From Diplonema japonicum (Eukaryota > Euglenozoa > Diplonemea > Diplonemida > Diplonemidae), in the NCBI GenBank assembly GCA_964019335.1, contig OZ025726.1:248001-312000 (forward strand): a stretch of DNA of 64,000 bases. The letters are read 5' to 3'. The position numbers and the translations under genes were made by a program. Positions 32,559-43,230 of this stretch are shown here, one piece after another (the first letter of the stretch is position 1; the number at the start of each line of letters is the position of its first letter). The notes under the pieces were generated by a model. The model searched no databases. It saw only the letters and a list, made by a program, of their open reading frames with translations, and had not been told where the DNA came from.

Positions 32559-35180
32559 TCAGATTTTGAAGAAACAAGTATCACAAATAGGGCTGGGGCA
32601 AGGGTAGCCAGGCAAGGCAAGCGTTCGAGTTCGGCACTCCGTGCAGACGACGTTGCCACAGTGGTGGCAGTGGCACTGAGAGCGGAGGGCGGAGGCGGCC
32701 GTGGTGCTGGTGGAGGACCAAGAAAAGTGAGCAGTGCAACACCTGCAGGAAGTAACGGACGAGAACGGTTCCCAGGCTGTGGGTTTAATCCCAAACTTAG
32801 TGGTCGTCGCAACCGAACGCAGACCGCGGATGATGGCATCCATGCGGTGGTCGTCACCTATCTTACTGGACAGCTCTATCTTCTCAAGGGCTCTTGCCCA
32901 TGGACGAAGCACTGATCCCATAGCAACCCCACAGCAGTAATATGTGTGCACCAGAACACCTGCAGGGTAGAACTCAACCATTGCTGCCTTCGTGCTGCCT
33001 GGTTTAGGAGCGCCTGCGCGTTTGCCAAGACGTGCACCCCATGCATCTCTTGCCATGATGACTCCGCCAGATGCAAAGCCAGCTTCGTGAAGGGTCCGCG
33101 TCCATTGGCAGTGGTCTCTCATCCCTGTTTCCTTCTGCCCCACCACCTTCCACAGATCGATGGTTCTGAAATCCGTCCGACCTGTCATGGCGGCAATCGC
33201 CGCGGCGACTTCCTTCACCCGTGCTGTCTTGAAATCCAGATGCAACACCCCCACCCCTTCAGGTTCCTCTCCAGGATTCGAGAATAGTATTGCAAGCGCG
33301 TCTTTGTTGGTGTCACGCACTGTGTCCTCCACCGCCACGACCATAGCCCATGACAGGCCTTCTAGGAACCCTTCCGACAAGAGTGTCATGCCGCCGTTCC
33401 TGCTTTGTAAGAAGAAGACGAGATCTTCGACAGGGCGGTAGACCTCTTTAGCACACCTTGCTTTAAACGCAGGAAGGCTTGTCATTTCGTTCACCGTGAT
33501 GGTGGTCATCATTCCACTCACATGCATGAGCCGCACCGTCACATTGTTCATGGAGTGCGCCTGCTTCAAGCACTCGACATACGGGTAGTTGGAAGCATCA
33601 AGAGCCTCAAACAGAGAACCTATAGGAGACTTGGCCCTCGCCGAGAGATTGGGACGAACACGTGGAGCCCATACCGATGCTATTCTGGTGATGAGGGCGG
33701 AACGATCGCCAGAATAGTCTTTTTCGGATCGGTTCCGGAATACAGGGTCGGAGATGGCCGTCATGAGGTTGCGCAGAGAGGTGCTGCGTACCCTTGGAAC
33801 GAGGTCGTCCCCATGGATGCCTGATAGGGTGTATTCTTCAGCGTCGGTGGCGAAGTTTTTATCCACGCATGCAGGCATCGCGAACCCGACACATTTCAAA
33901 TCAGGAAGGAGCCCTGAGTCCCGCAGCATCGCCGTCAGCATGACCCCGACACCCGCCCCCAAAGAGTGCCCCACGATCACAATTTCCAAACCCCGTCTTT
34001 TAATTTCAAACAACGGTAGGTACAGCTTATGGTAGAGCCACACCGCGGATCTCAGCATCCCTCTGTGGACCTGATACACTTTCTTCGAGTTGGGAAGAGT
34101 GAACGTCTCCGGAACCGTGCAGATGTCGATCAAAATGTCCGAGATGTTCTTTGTCCCTCTGAGGACGACGATGGCTTGGGTTTTGTTCCCGAGGATGCAG
34201 TACGAAGGGTGGCGTGCGGGGGCGATGGGCTCATGGTGGATCAGCGTGAAACCGAACTGCAAACACAACCGCTGCGTGTCGGCGGGTGTCTCACCATAAA
34301 CGAATTTTGCAAACGGGGCATAATGGGTAAGCCGAGCGTAAAGGTCTTCCGGGATGTCATCAGACACCACACCTGGAGAAGACGGGGAGTGTTCCGAAAG
34401 GGCTGTCAAGGTATTATTCCCCCGTTCCCCCCGTCGGTATGTCAGGTAATAATAAAGCCCAATCGCGATCTCAGAAGCGCTTGTCTTGCAATCCCCAAAC
34501 TCGTCACATGACATCAACGACACCAAATCTGCTATCGCTTCGCCCATCTCAGACGAAAGCACCATGGACCCCAACATGTAAGGAGCAATTTTCCGCAAAT
34601 TCCCGACCTGCCCTACGAGGGAAAGCGCAGTGCCCCATCTTTCAAAATGAGGTGCTACTGTTGACGCTACAAAGGCAGCCCCGTCGGCTACTCGCATTGC
34701 CATGTCGGTGTTTGTGTCACGAGGGTACTCATAAGGGATCAGTGTGTTGTTGAAGTAAGCTTGGAGTCTTGTCTCTGTGAACGAAATGCTGCTTGTGAGG
34801 CAGGTGACACGATCTGTGTAGGAGAGTGAGTTTTTGAGGCTTGTTGTGAGGAAGTCGTCCCATTGGGGTTTGAGATGCGCCAGGCAGCAGGGAAGGGCCA
34901 GGAGGTGTGTATCAGCCTTGTCGGCTCCTGCGGAGCACATTATCAGTGCTGCCGTGACAGCGATTTCTGCAGTTGTTGCCGTTGTCATCCTGGTGTGGAC
35001 GGCGGTGGCCAGTCCGGCAACCATGGAGATGTGGACCATCTCTCTTCTCCTGGCCCGGACAGCTTCGATGGTTATTTTCTTCCACTTCGTCTCGGGAAGC
35101 AGCGAGACATAGGGCAGCTCCCTCTCCTTGTTCTCCCCGTACCACACCGACTGGACCCAACCCCATGCAGCGCGGACCAT
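32559..35180 (-). CDS. Class 3 (DAG-type) lipase with C-terminal FYVE zinc finger
   Basis: An intronless 873-residue frame. The N-terminal 90 residues hold two weakly hydrophobic segments. The alpha/beta-hydrolase core has the nucleophile elbow VGHSLGAG (Ser about 406) and a downstream acid in GIHGDDLVPRV (about 459), as in sn-1-specific diacylglycerol and plant class 3 lipases. A linker of about 300 residues follows. The last 75 residues have Cys pairs spaced as in FYVE fingers (CRCC, then CHCHHCGNVVCTEC, then PICDTC), although the usual R(R/K)HHCR box is altered to QCHCHHCG. FYVE fingers bind PI3P, so an endosomal lipase is likely (inference). The ATG follows directly on 16 A residues (35181-35196), the same leader type as HMGR. 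Confidence 0.8.
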   Translation of the reverse strand: MVRAAWGWVQSVWYGENKERELPYVSLLPETKWKKITIEAVRARRREMVHISMVAGLATAVHTRMTTATTAEIAVTAALIMCSAGADKADTHLLALPCCLAHLKPQWDDFLTTSLKNSLSYTDRVTCLTSSISFTETRLQAYFNNTLIPYEYPRDTNTDMAMRVADGAAFVASTVAPHFERWGTALSLVGQVGNLRKIAPYMLGSMVLSSEMGEAIADLVSLMSCDEFGDCKTSASEIAIGLYYYLTYRRGERGNNTLTALSEHSPSSPGVVSDDIPEDLYARLTHYAPFAKFVYGETPADTQRLCLQFGFTLIHHEPIAPARHPSYCILGNKTQAIVVLRGTKNISDILIDICTVPETFTLPNSKKVYQVHRGMLRSAVWLYHKLYLPLFEIKRRGLEIVIVGHSLGAGVGVMLTAMLRDSGLLPDLKCVGFAMPACVDKNFATDAEEYTLSGIHGDDLVPRVRSTSLRNLMTAISDPVFRNRSEKDYSGDRSALITRIASVWAPRVRPNLSARAKSPIGSLFEALDASNYPYVECLKQAHSMNNVTVRLMHVSGMMTTITVNEMTSLPAFKARCAKEVYRPVEDLVFFLQSRNGGMTLLSEGFLEGLSWAMVVAVEDTVRDTNKDALAILFSNPGEEPEGVGVLHLDFKTARVKEVAAAIAAMTGRTDFRTIDLWKVVGQKETGMRDHCQWTRTLHEAGFASGGVIMARDAWGARLGKRAGAPKPGSTKAAMVEFYPAGVLVHTYYCCGVAMGSVLRPWARALEKIELSSKIGDDHRMDAIIRGLRSVATTTKFGIKPTAWEPFSSVTSCRCCTAHFSWSSTSTTAASALRSQCHCHHCGNVVCTECRTRTLALPGYPCPSPICDTCFFKI

Positions 35181-35552
35181 TTTTTTTTTTTTTTTTGGTT
35201 CCCCCCCTTTTTTTTATATTTGGAGTGTGGGGGGGAAAAAAAAAAATGTATTTTACCACTTTTTGGGAAGAGATGTTTCTCTCGGCCCTTACGTACTCTC
35301 CTGGGCATGTCCGCTCAGCAGGCATAGCGAGGAACGATGGTGTGGGTAAAGGTTTGGTTTTTTTTTTTTTTTTTTTTAATTCCCAGGGAGGGACGCGGGA
35401 AAAAAAAAAATAGAATGAAAAGGAAAAAAAAAAAAAAAAGAAGAAGAGAAAAAAAAATATAAAAAGGAAAGGAGTAAAAGACACTGGTATGGTAAGAAAA
35501 AAAAAGGAAAAAAAAAAAAAAAAAAACAACGGAAGTATAAAAGAAAAATCGG

Positions 35553-35587
<35 letters not shown>

Positions 35588-35630
35588 ACTAATCTCAATT
35601 AGAAGAAAGAAAGAAAAAATTGCATTTTTG
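35181..35630. other. Intergenic poly-A/poly-T DNA
   Basis: The interval from the lipase start to the EMC3 stop contains long A/T runs and one short normal-complexity stretch near 35260-35340. No gene is supportable; the frames are poly-Phe/poly-Lys. Confidence 0.7.
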
Positions 35631-35671
35631 CTAAACCTCAGGGTTCAGTTCAAGAAGGCGTTTCTCAGAGG

Positions 35672-35714
<43 letters not shown>

Positions 35715-36435
35715 CCAACCCGCACATACTTTTCAAATGGAACTCATGCACTGTGAGAGCTTCGGACCAATTTTCAAGCTCTGACGTGAAAAGTTTCGGC
35801 ATGTCGACTTGCTTTGGTCCGCCCATCGACCCCTCCGCCATGTTCTTGAAATGTTCAGCCTCATCCAACTCAGAGGCACCATCAAGAACCAAGGTAATAA
35901 TACCCCTGACCCCGAACATGACCAGAAAGTGACCGCAAAGAGAGGTAATATAGGTGACTTCAAGAGTCGGGTGCTCTATCCCCCGCTGGAGCATTCCTCT
36001 GAAACGGGAAGTCAGTGGGAAGGGCAGTTTTGCAATGACGAAAGAAGGGAAGAAGTACGACACAAACTGCATCATGACCAAGTGGGGCCCGATCTGAAGC
36101 AGCTGCTGGGTCATCATGCCGCGCATTTGCATGGGGTCTCCCATACTTGCCATGGGGTTGCCCTCGTCGCTCTCCGGTTTTTCTTTCAACAGTATATTCA
36201 TCTTCCGCCTTCTTTCCTCAAAACTATCTTTCGGAACCCACCCCCTGTTGCTCCTTGTATACACCGCTTTCTGAATCGTCTGCGTTTCTTTCATAAACTC
36301 CGGGCTGTATTCTTTCCTGTCCTTCATCAAGAGTGCTGCATAATGTTTAAACAGCTGCACCACCAGCGTGATCACCGCGATAGGGATCAGCGCCCACGCC
36401 CTGATATTGGGGTCCAATAATACTATCCCTGTCAT
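35631..36435 (-). CDS. EMC3: ER membrane protein complex subunit 3
   Basis: EMC3 is the Oxa1/YidC-related core of the EMC insertase, which places tail-anchored and multipass proteins in the ER membrane. Exons 36435-35730 and 35671-35631 join in frame to 248 residues, close to the human 261. The start (MTGIVLLDPNIRAWALIPI) is the family signature LDP-IR-W-L-PI. The middle keeps the cytosolic loop and the later helices (YFFPSFVIAKLPFPLTSRFRGMLQRG split over the loop). The ATG is at 36435; reading four codons further upstream needs a GTG. The intron (35729-35672, 58 nt) is GTATGTGCGGGTTGG followed by about 42 A and a terminal AG. If retained it gives a poly-Lys tail. Splicing gives the natural end KRLLELNPEV. 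Confidence 0.9.
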
Positions 36436-36942
36436 TGTTTGGCCCACCCCCCTCTTTTTTTTTTTTTTTTCTTCTCAAGGGCAAAAAAAAAAAAAAAAAA
36501 AAATTATGGGAGAAAAAAAAAGAGGGGAAATAACAATCACCACCGTAATAATGTAAAGAGAAAAAAAAAAGAGGGGGGCTACAAAGAAAAAAAAAACTGA
36601 AACCAATCGTTTTTTTTTTTTTTTTTTTTTTTGACATTGAGAGGAGAGAGATATGAGAAGAGGCTTGATTTCACTTCCTTTTTTTTCTTCTCCCCCTCCT
36701 TTTTTTTTTCATTGTGATATAAAAAAAAAAACAAAAAAAAAAAACAAAAAAAACTATCCACGATGGGAGGAGAGTATTATTATTATTTTCTTTTAAAAAT
36801 CAACAACTCTACCACAATTGGCAAAGATGAAGAATCCGCAATGCTTCAACACGCGGAGTATTTTTTCTTTTCTTTTTTTTTTCCTTTTTTTTTTCCCCCT
36901 TTCTCTCCCCCATCATAATGTTTCTCGTGAACGAGAAGTAAG

Positions 36943-36977
<35 letters not shown>

Positions 36978-36997
36978 GTTCTATTCTAAATCCCTAC
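36436..36997. other. Intergenic homopolymer DNA
   Basis: About 560 bp of poly-A, poly-T and A/G-rich sequence between EMC3 and the desaturase gene. I see no gene or structured element. Confidence 0.7.
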
Positions 36998-39013
36998 TTA
37001 AGTGCACCCATATGCCCAGTGCTCCGACGCAAACACGTACTTGTAGATCGTGACAAGCGGGTGAGGAAGGGACGCCAAGCATCGATAATACTCCGGTGCA
37101 ATTTCACGAAGTTTTGGCAAAGCGGACCACGGCAGGTTAGGGAAATCGTGGTGCTCGGTGTGGTAGGTGAGGTTCAACGTCAAGAACGAGAACACAGGAG
37201 ATGCGTAACAAGACTGCGTGGGCTGACACGGCCTGTTGTGCTCAATGTTCCCAGCCACCCCGGGCGCCGTCTTGTGAACACCCAAAAAGTAAGCCCCCAT
37301 AGGATGCAACCCGAACCCAGCAAGAAACATCTCAGAAAGACCCAAATACAAACAGACATTCAACAGTTGATAAATACCCCCCCGGCCCATAAACAGCACC
37401 AGAAACAACATGAAAAACGATTGTTTCCCGATTTCAAGCATTTCCCTCGGCTTCCCCATGACACCGGGGACCCTGTCCATGCCCCTCCCACATGTCATGA
37501 CAAACGCAGAGATGTAAAGAAGCCCCGACATTCCTGTCCAAAACATTATCAGCATCAAGTGGCCGATGTGGATTGTACTGTCGCGAAGAAGTACGAGAAA
37601 AGGTCTTACTAACGATGGAACACCGTCCATGGGCTTTCTCGGTACGAAGCTACCGGTCACGGTGAGATCCATGACCTTGCCACGAAGCTGTGCGGTGTAG
37701 CTGTGAAGAAGATCTCCGTCCACCTCACGGCCTTCCAAAAACGCATCGGCTGCTTCCTTAAAACCCTGCGACCCTAGCAAAGCATGATGCCCAAGGTGGT
37801 GGTGCGCATAATAATTGAACAGCCCGCACCCCATACTGGGCAGTGTGCAGAATTGAAGAACCGGCAATTTAACATTCGGCTGCGACACCCAAGACGACAC
37901 CGCGTTGTGACAGATCTCATGTCCTATTGCGAATTGCAACGTTTTACACAAAGCCCCAACTGTATAAGCCAGAAGGAATACTGTTAAGAAACTGCACTCG
38001 CTTGCCGCACAACCAGTGAACAGGTGAACAAAGAACGTGGTCACACCGATCAACAACGACAACGGCTCGTGTTTGGGCAAATTTTCAATTTCTGGGTGAT
38101 CATGAAGGATGGCAGATCTTCTGTTGCTGTGCCACACTGCAGGGGAATCAGGCGTATCCGGAGTAACATCCAAAATGTACATTTCTCGTGAAAGATACTG
38201 AACAGGGGTCCCGTCATCAGGTTGTGCTGAGACCCTGCCCACGTCGGTCATTCCTAGACAGGTAGCACGGACGTTGTTGGCTGTGAGGGTAAGCCTGTCG
38301 CCTTTGACAGGAACCATCCCACCGATTTCAATTTTTACCTCTGTGAGATCGGTGTGGTCGTGGACGCCGAAGCCGTGGGTTTCTTGGGTTTCTTCGTTGT
38401 TGACTGCGATCAACCAACGTCCTGCGTACTTAGAAAACGTGGACTCGCCAAGATGGTTCCCAGGTACACCACCGATAATGACGGTGCCTCCACGGTGGCA
38501 GATACCCAAGGATTCGTCTTGCTTTTTGGTTATGGTGAAGGTTGCCTTCTCGTTTGGGTCGGGTAACTTCAAGTTCGAGAGGCAAAGGTGTTGTTGGTAG
38601 AACGGGGCCGGGAACACTACCACAGCACCAGGTTTTCCTGTTGGTGTTGTTTGGTGGGCGACAAGCTTTCCTCTCCATCCGTTGCAGTTTCCAGGTGCGC
38701 GGAGTCCTATTGCTTCGGCATATGATCCCACAGTGAAGGCTGGTGTGGCATCTTCGTCTTTGTTGAGTTGTTCGGGTTCTGAAAGGGGTCCCAGGAAATA
38801 TTGTCCCAGGGCTTGTTTCGCAGCTTCGCTGTGTCCTGCTTTCTCGAACAGTGTTGTTCCGTCGCCCCCAGCGTGTCTCAAGAGTGGTTCCATCCCGCCT
38901 GGATGGTGCCGCATTAGATCTTTCATTTCATACACGTATCCACCTATTGCGACCCATGGTGTTCCACTCTCTTTACCATGCTCGGACAGTTGTTCTTTTG
39001 TTATCCACGCCAT
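36998..39013 (-). CDS. Cytochrome b5-fused sphingolipid delta-4 desaturase (DEGS-like)
   Basis: An intronless 671-residue frame. Residues 1-75 are cytochrome b5 (HHPGG with His37, second heme His61 in GHS). Residues about 105-290 are a beta-rich insert of unknown family. From about 296 (NRRSAILHDHPEIENL) the protein follows dihydroceramide desaturase DEGS. The three His boxes are GHEICHN (365-369), HHHLGHH (404-410) and YHTEHHDFPN (617-626), the last diagnostic of the DEGS family, followed by IAPEYY. It should introduce the delta-4 double bond of ceramides in the ER using electrons from its own b5 domain. Animal and fungal DEGS lack a fused b5, while plant delta-8 and front-end desaturases have one but lack this insert. 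Substrate is inferred from the family. Confidence 0.85.
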   Translation of the reverse strand: MAWITKEQLSEHGKESGTPWVAIGGYVYEMKDLMRHHPGGMEPLLRHAGGDGTTLFEKAGHSEAAKQALGQYFLGPLSEPEQLNKDEDATPAFTVGSYAEAIGLRAPGNCNGWRGKLVAHQTTPTGKPGAVVVFPAPFYQQHLCLSNLKLPDPNEKATFTITKKQDESLGICHRGGTVIIGGVPGNHLGESTFSKYAGRWLIAVNNEETQETHGFGVHDHTDLTEVKIEIGGMVPVKGDRLTLTANNVRATCLGMTDVGRVSAQPDDGTPVQYLSREMYILDVTPDTPDSPAVWHSNRRSAILHDHPEIENLPKHEPLSLLIGVTTFFVHLFTGCAASECSFLTVFLLAYTVGALCKTLQFAIGHEICHNAVSSWVSQPNVKLPVLQFCTLPSMGCGLFNYYAHHHLGHHALLGSQGFKEAADAFLEGREVDGDLLHSYTAQLRGKVMDLTVTGSFVPRKPMDGVPSLVRPFLVLLRDSTIHIGHLMLIMFWTGMSGLLYISAFVMTCGRGMDRVPGVMGKPREMLEIGKQSFFMLFLVLFMGRGGIYQLLNVCLYLGLSEMFLAGFGLHPMGAYFLGVHKTAPGVAGNIEHNRPCQPTQSCYASPVFSFLTLNLTYHTEHHDFPNLPWSALPKLREIAPEYYRCLASLPHPLVTIYKYVFASEHWAYGCT

Positions 39014-39167
39014 TTTTTTTTTCCTTTTTTGGTTTTTCCTCCCCTCCCTCCCCTCCTTCTTTTCCAGCTAAAAGAGATAAGTAAAGGGGGGGGGGGGGGG
39101 GGGAAGGGGGGGGTAAACACAATCCCATCTCTCTTGTAACTTGTCGTTTTTTTTGTCCCCCCCCCCT

Positions 39168-39727
39168 TCAAACCACGAAACCCCACCCACCGTAGATCGG
39201 TAAATTCAAATTTTTGATCAAAACACCTCCAGAAATCTTTTCGGACTCGTGTTCCTTTGCCACTTCCCCGTTCAACCCTAAGACAAAGATGCTGGTGACA
39301 TTAGCAGTGGGTGGGGTGTAAGGAACGTCAGCAGGCGGCATTGCGGTGAACGGTGTGGTGGGGAGAGAGTGTGCGCAGGTCACCGTTAGGTTTCGGCTTG
39401 AGAAGGAGAGAAGCTTGAAGTTGTAGTAGCCTTGTTTGTATTTGAAGGTGTGACCGTCATCCAGGTAGACACGGCCGGTGGCAGTTTGGGTGTCTGGGTC
39501 AAGCGCAACCTTTTTTAAACATTGTTATTTGCTTTCTTCATGGCATACCCTTAATCTATACCCGACCTTTTTGAGGTCCACGGTCGATCTCGTAGCCGCG
39601 TCCTTTTCCTTGGTCACCACGATCGTCCCACCCCGTTGGTACATGGGAAGCGAGCTCAGCTCCACCTGGACCTCGTGCGTGTCGCCCCCGTTGTATTTCC
39701 TCCCACTAAAATACTCGTACCAAGCCT

Positions 39728-39773
<46 letters not shown>

Positions 39774-41835
39774 CGCTTCTTTTTTGCGAAGTGCATACCC
39801 CATCCCCTGGCATTGTAACTGGCTGAACATGGGCTGATTTAGAAACGATAGGAGCAGCCAGGATCGCGTCGCCGAACATAAAGGCGTCCGACCGCTTCGC
39901 CCTCTCTTCCGGGAACTCTAAGAAGAGAGGACGCAACACAGGGATGCCCTCCGTCGACGCGTTCCAGAACATGGTATAAAGGTACGGAAGCAGCGTGTAC
40001 CGAAGGTGGAGCGCATCCGCTATGACAGACAGTTGTTCAGGGGGGTTGAGGTACGGCTCCTTGCGTTTGTTGTCGTGGTGGGAGTGGCCACGGTAGAAAG
40101 GATAGAACACCCCGAGTTGGAACCAACGAGCCATGAGGTCAGGGGTGGAGTTTTCAAAGAAACCCCCCACATCGGCGCCGACGAAGGGAATTCCTCCCAT
40201 TCCGAGCCCGAGAAGCATCTCGACAGAGGCTTTTAAATGCGCCCATGATGCTTGGTTGTCGCCTGTCCAAATTGCTGCGTATCTTTGCGTTCCTGCGAAG
40301 AACGACCTTGACAGGACGAATCCTCTCTTCTCACCGTTTGTTCTGGCGAGCAGACCCTCGTGGGTTGCCCTGGCGTGCAAATGCCCGTAAATATTGTGAA
40401 CTGCGATGTGTTCTGAGCCGTCATAATGCCTAGCATCGTCGTGCATTGTGGTCCGCGGTCCTGAGAACACGGAAGGCTCGTTCATGTCGATCCATGTGTG
40501 GAGGTCTTCTGTCGAGCCTTTATATTTATCGAAGTAGAACAACCCGGCGTACCACTCCCTTGCGGCTGGGTTTAAGAAATCCACCCAACTGCTGTCGCCA
40601 GGCCAGCAGTGTCCGTGGTATTCAGAGTTTCCGTTTTTATCCTTGACAAAAAGTTCCTTGGCGTGGGCTTCGTCATAGACGAAGTACCCTTTCGACCTGG
40701 AAATGTGTGGGTCGGAGATTGTGATGAGCTTTCTCCCGTCTTCTTTTAAGCTGTCTTGCATTTTTAACGGTGTTGGGAATAATCTCTTGTCCCATGTGAA
40801 ATAGTGTTTTTTCTCGGTGTGCTCGATGTCCAGCCAGATCGCGTCGCACGGCATTTTGTTGTCGATGAATTTTTTGCTCACGAAATCCACGTCGTGCTCG
40901 TCATGGTAGTTCCACCTGCACTGGTGGTACCCAATTGAAAATTCGGGTGGCATAAACGGTTTTCCAGTGACGACAGAATGCTGCCTCAAAACGTCTGCTG
41001 TGCTCGGCCCGGGGTATATCACGAACTGTTGACAATTTCTGGCAGATTTCCACGTTGTTTTGGTGTTGTCGTGAACCTTCACAGACGTCTTCGCAGGGTT
41101 CAACCATAAAAACCCTGAAGCATCTGTCGAAGACACCCCGACAACGATGGGAACGATTCCGTAAAGAGGCGCTTTGTCGTTTAGCTTGTACTGAAACACA
41201 TCGAGGTTCCACAATTCGTAATCACCGTTTTCCAAGATAAGACCTGATGTCCTTTCGGGAAGCCCGGTCATTGACTCAACATTTTTGAGGTGAACGTCTG
41301 TCTCAGAAGATGAAATATCAACAGAAACAGCGATGTTTCCGGATTCGAACCGAATAGTGTCGCCCTCTGTGTGGAATTTCAGTTTGAAACCTGATTGAGT
41401 ATCTTTTACATAGTTATTTTCAATATCGTGTGATATGGGAACTGGTGTCAATCCCTCGTCTAGAACGGTATCTTGGTACTTGCAATGTTCGGTGTCCACC
41501 TGGACATGGAAGATTCCGTTTCCGTAGGATGAGATGTCGACAGGTTTCCCCAGGACCATGAGGGTTTCTTTTCGTTTCCCTCCTGTTGCCATTGCGGTGG
41601 GTTTTTTCTTGTTTTCTGTTTTTTCGTGGGTTTGACTTTCACGCAGGGGCAGCGGTGCCTTCTTGTCGTGCGTGCCCAGTCCTTCCTCGTGTGTCACCAG
41701 TTCGTGTAAGTTCCTCGCGCCTTCGTCCGGGATGCCGCTCTTCCCGTGGACTATAATGAACACTCCGTAGACACAGCCTAACATCACTACGAACCTTATG
41801 GGGTACCTTCCTATTTCCCTGCGTACGGATCTCAT
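39168..41835 (-). CDS. GH31 alpha-glucosidase, ER glucosidase II alpha-like
   Basis: Exons 41835-39799, 39725-39549 and 39509-39168 join in frame to 851 residues. A membrane anchor at about 14-29 (RFVVMLGCVYGVFIIV) suggests a type II ER/Golgi enzyme, whereas usual glucosidase II alpha is soluble. The catalytic barrel has DAIWLDIEHTEKKHYFTWDK, typical of glucosidase II, the nucleophile Asp450 in WIDMNEPS and the acid/base Asp526 in WTGDNQA. It should trim inner glucoses from N-glycans (inference). Exon 2 restores AWYEYFSGR and exon 3 VALDPDTQTATGRVYLDDG, the normal C-terminal beta domain, which proves the joins. Intron 1 (73 nt) is GTATGCAC, a short lead, about 47 A, then CAG. Intron 2 has only 39 nt (GTATGCC to AAAAAAG). 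Confidence 0.88.
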
Positions 41836-41860
41836 TATTATTTTTTTTTTCTTTCTTTTC

Positions 41861-41895
<35 letters not shown>

Positions 41896-41913
41896 CCGTT
41901 TCCTCCGGCCCCT

Positions 41914-41947
<34 letters not shown>

Positions 41948-42192
41948 CAAATGATTTTATAACTTTATGCAACTTGTGCCGAGCATATAAATTTTTTTTT
42001 GCTCGTGCGAACAACACAAGACATATGGTCATAATCTTACCCAGAAAGCAAGGAAAAAAAAAAAATAATAACAAACAAACAAACAAAAAAAAGAAAAAGA
42101 AAAAGGGTGAAAATAAAGTTCTTTCTATTCCCCTCTTCCCCCCCCCCTTTTTTTTGTTTTTTTTCTTCTTCCCCCAGTATTCTTCCCGCTTT

Positions 42193-42261
<69 letters not shown>

Positions 42262-42911
42262 CTCGAGCCGGGTTTTCAAGGGTGGGAGTGAAAATAATAT
42301 TTTACATTATGTCACTCCCAGCTTTATTTTGGGCCTAATTTCACATATTTCGCCTATTTTTACAATGGGAAGGAAGCCGAAGGCAATGGGCAAAAAAGGT
42401 GAAGGGTACAAAGGCAGAGACGTCGAAGATCATGAACGCCAGCTTGCCATGAAAAGCACCAGCACTTACGAAGCAGAGTGGCACCGCTTTTGCTCTTTTC
42501 ACAACTTCAGAACAACAAGATCGAAAAGCCCGACGGAAGACGAGTTGGTAATGTATTTCCAAGATATGAAGGACAATTTGGGCAAGCTACAGCAAGATCA
42601 ACGGCATCATCCAACGAAACTTCGGTAAAAAAATGCAGAGCTTTCCCAGGGTTGCACTTCTTTTGAAGCGCTTTGAAGAAGGCCATGAGGTGAAAAAAGC
42701 TTCGGTGTTTCGTCAGGAACAAATGAAAGAGTATCTGGCAATGAAAATCAGCGACCCCTACAACATAGTGTGTCAGGCATATGCAGCTTGCATGTTTGCA
42801 GGACAAAAGAGTCGCACAAACTGAAATTTAACGACGACACCCTGTAACCCAAATCCCACTTTTCACCTGTTGTAACCCTGTAACCTCCCACCCTTTCAAA
42901 CCCGGCTCTTG
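42262..42911. mobile_element. 650-bp element with imperfect terminal inverted repeats
   Basis: The left end (42262-42288) and right end (42911-42885) match in inverted orientation at about 23 of 27 positions, with the shared core GAGCCGGGTTT and AAGGGTGGGAG. The element encloses the recombinase pseudogene on the plus strand, opposite to all genes. No target-site duplication is evident. The poly-T tract lies directly to its left. Confidence 0.6.
42365..42824 (+). pseudogene. Decayed Crypton-like tyrosine recombinase fragment
   Basis: The plus-strand ATG at 42365 opens a frame with a SAM-like core-binding pattern (STYEAEWHRFCSFHNF, DELVMYFQDMKDNLGK). It breaks at about 42585, and the match resumes in the next frame (KASVFRQEQMKEYLAMK, YNIVCQAYAACMFAG), as in Crypton-type recombinases where a KK-(T/V)(L/F)-x-x-E-Q-x-x-x-FL block precedes the catalytic domain. 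A stop at 42822-42824 ends it just where the first catalytic Arg would come. The His-x-x-Arg and Tyr boxes are absent, so it is truncated as well as frameshifted. Assignment to Crypton rather than another tyrosine recombinase is inference. Confidence 0.5.
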
Positions 42912-43230
42912 TCATCAGTAAAGTCATTACTTGTTGGCAGTAAATAGCATTAGTAACCCTCTGCAGAAAGTAACTGAAGAAAAAGGAGGGGTTTATGGTA
43001 CGATCTGTTATAATCTGACGATTATGCTGGAGCGTCGGTATTGTCTTCCTATAATCCATGCAGATGTGTCACCACGCAGGCCCTTTTGGGTATCACCTCT
43101 TAAAACCTAGTCACTATAATAATAAATAATAACAAGAGAAAAACAACATACACGGTGGTGGCAGGTTTAACTCGTAGCTTTTTACTTCAAATTTCCTCAT
43201 TTAACTTTGCAAAAATTAAGTAAAATATCA

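Noticed and set aside
42600-42632. Intron joining the two recombinase frames
   Set aside because: Only a few bases separate the frames and no GT-AG pair fits. A frameshift explains the break.
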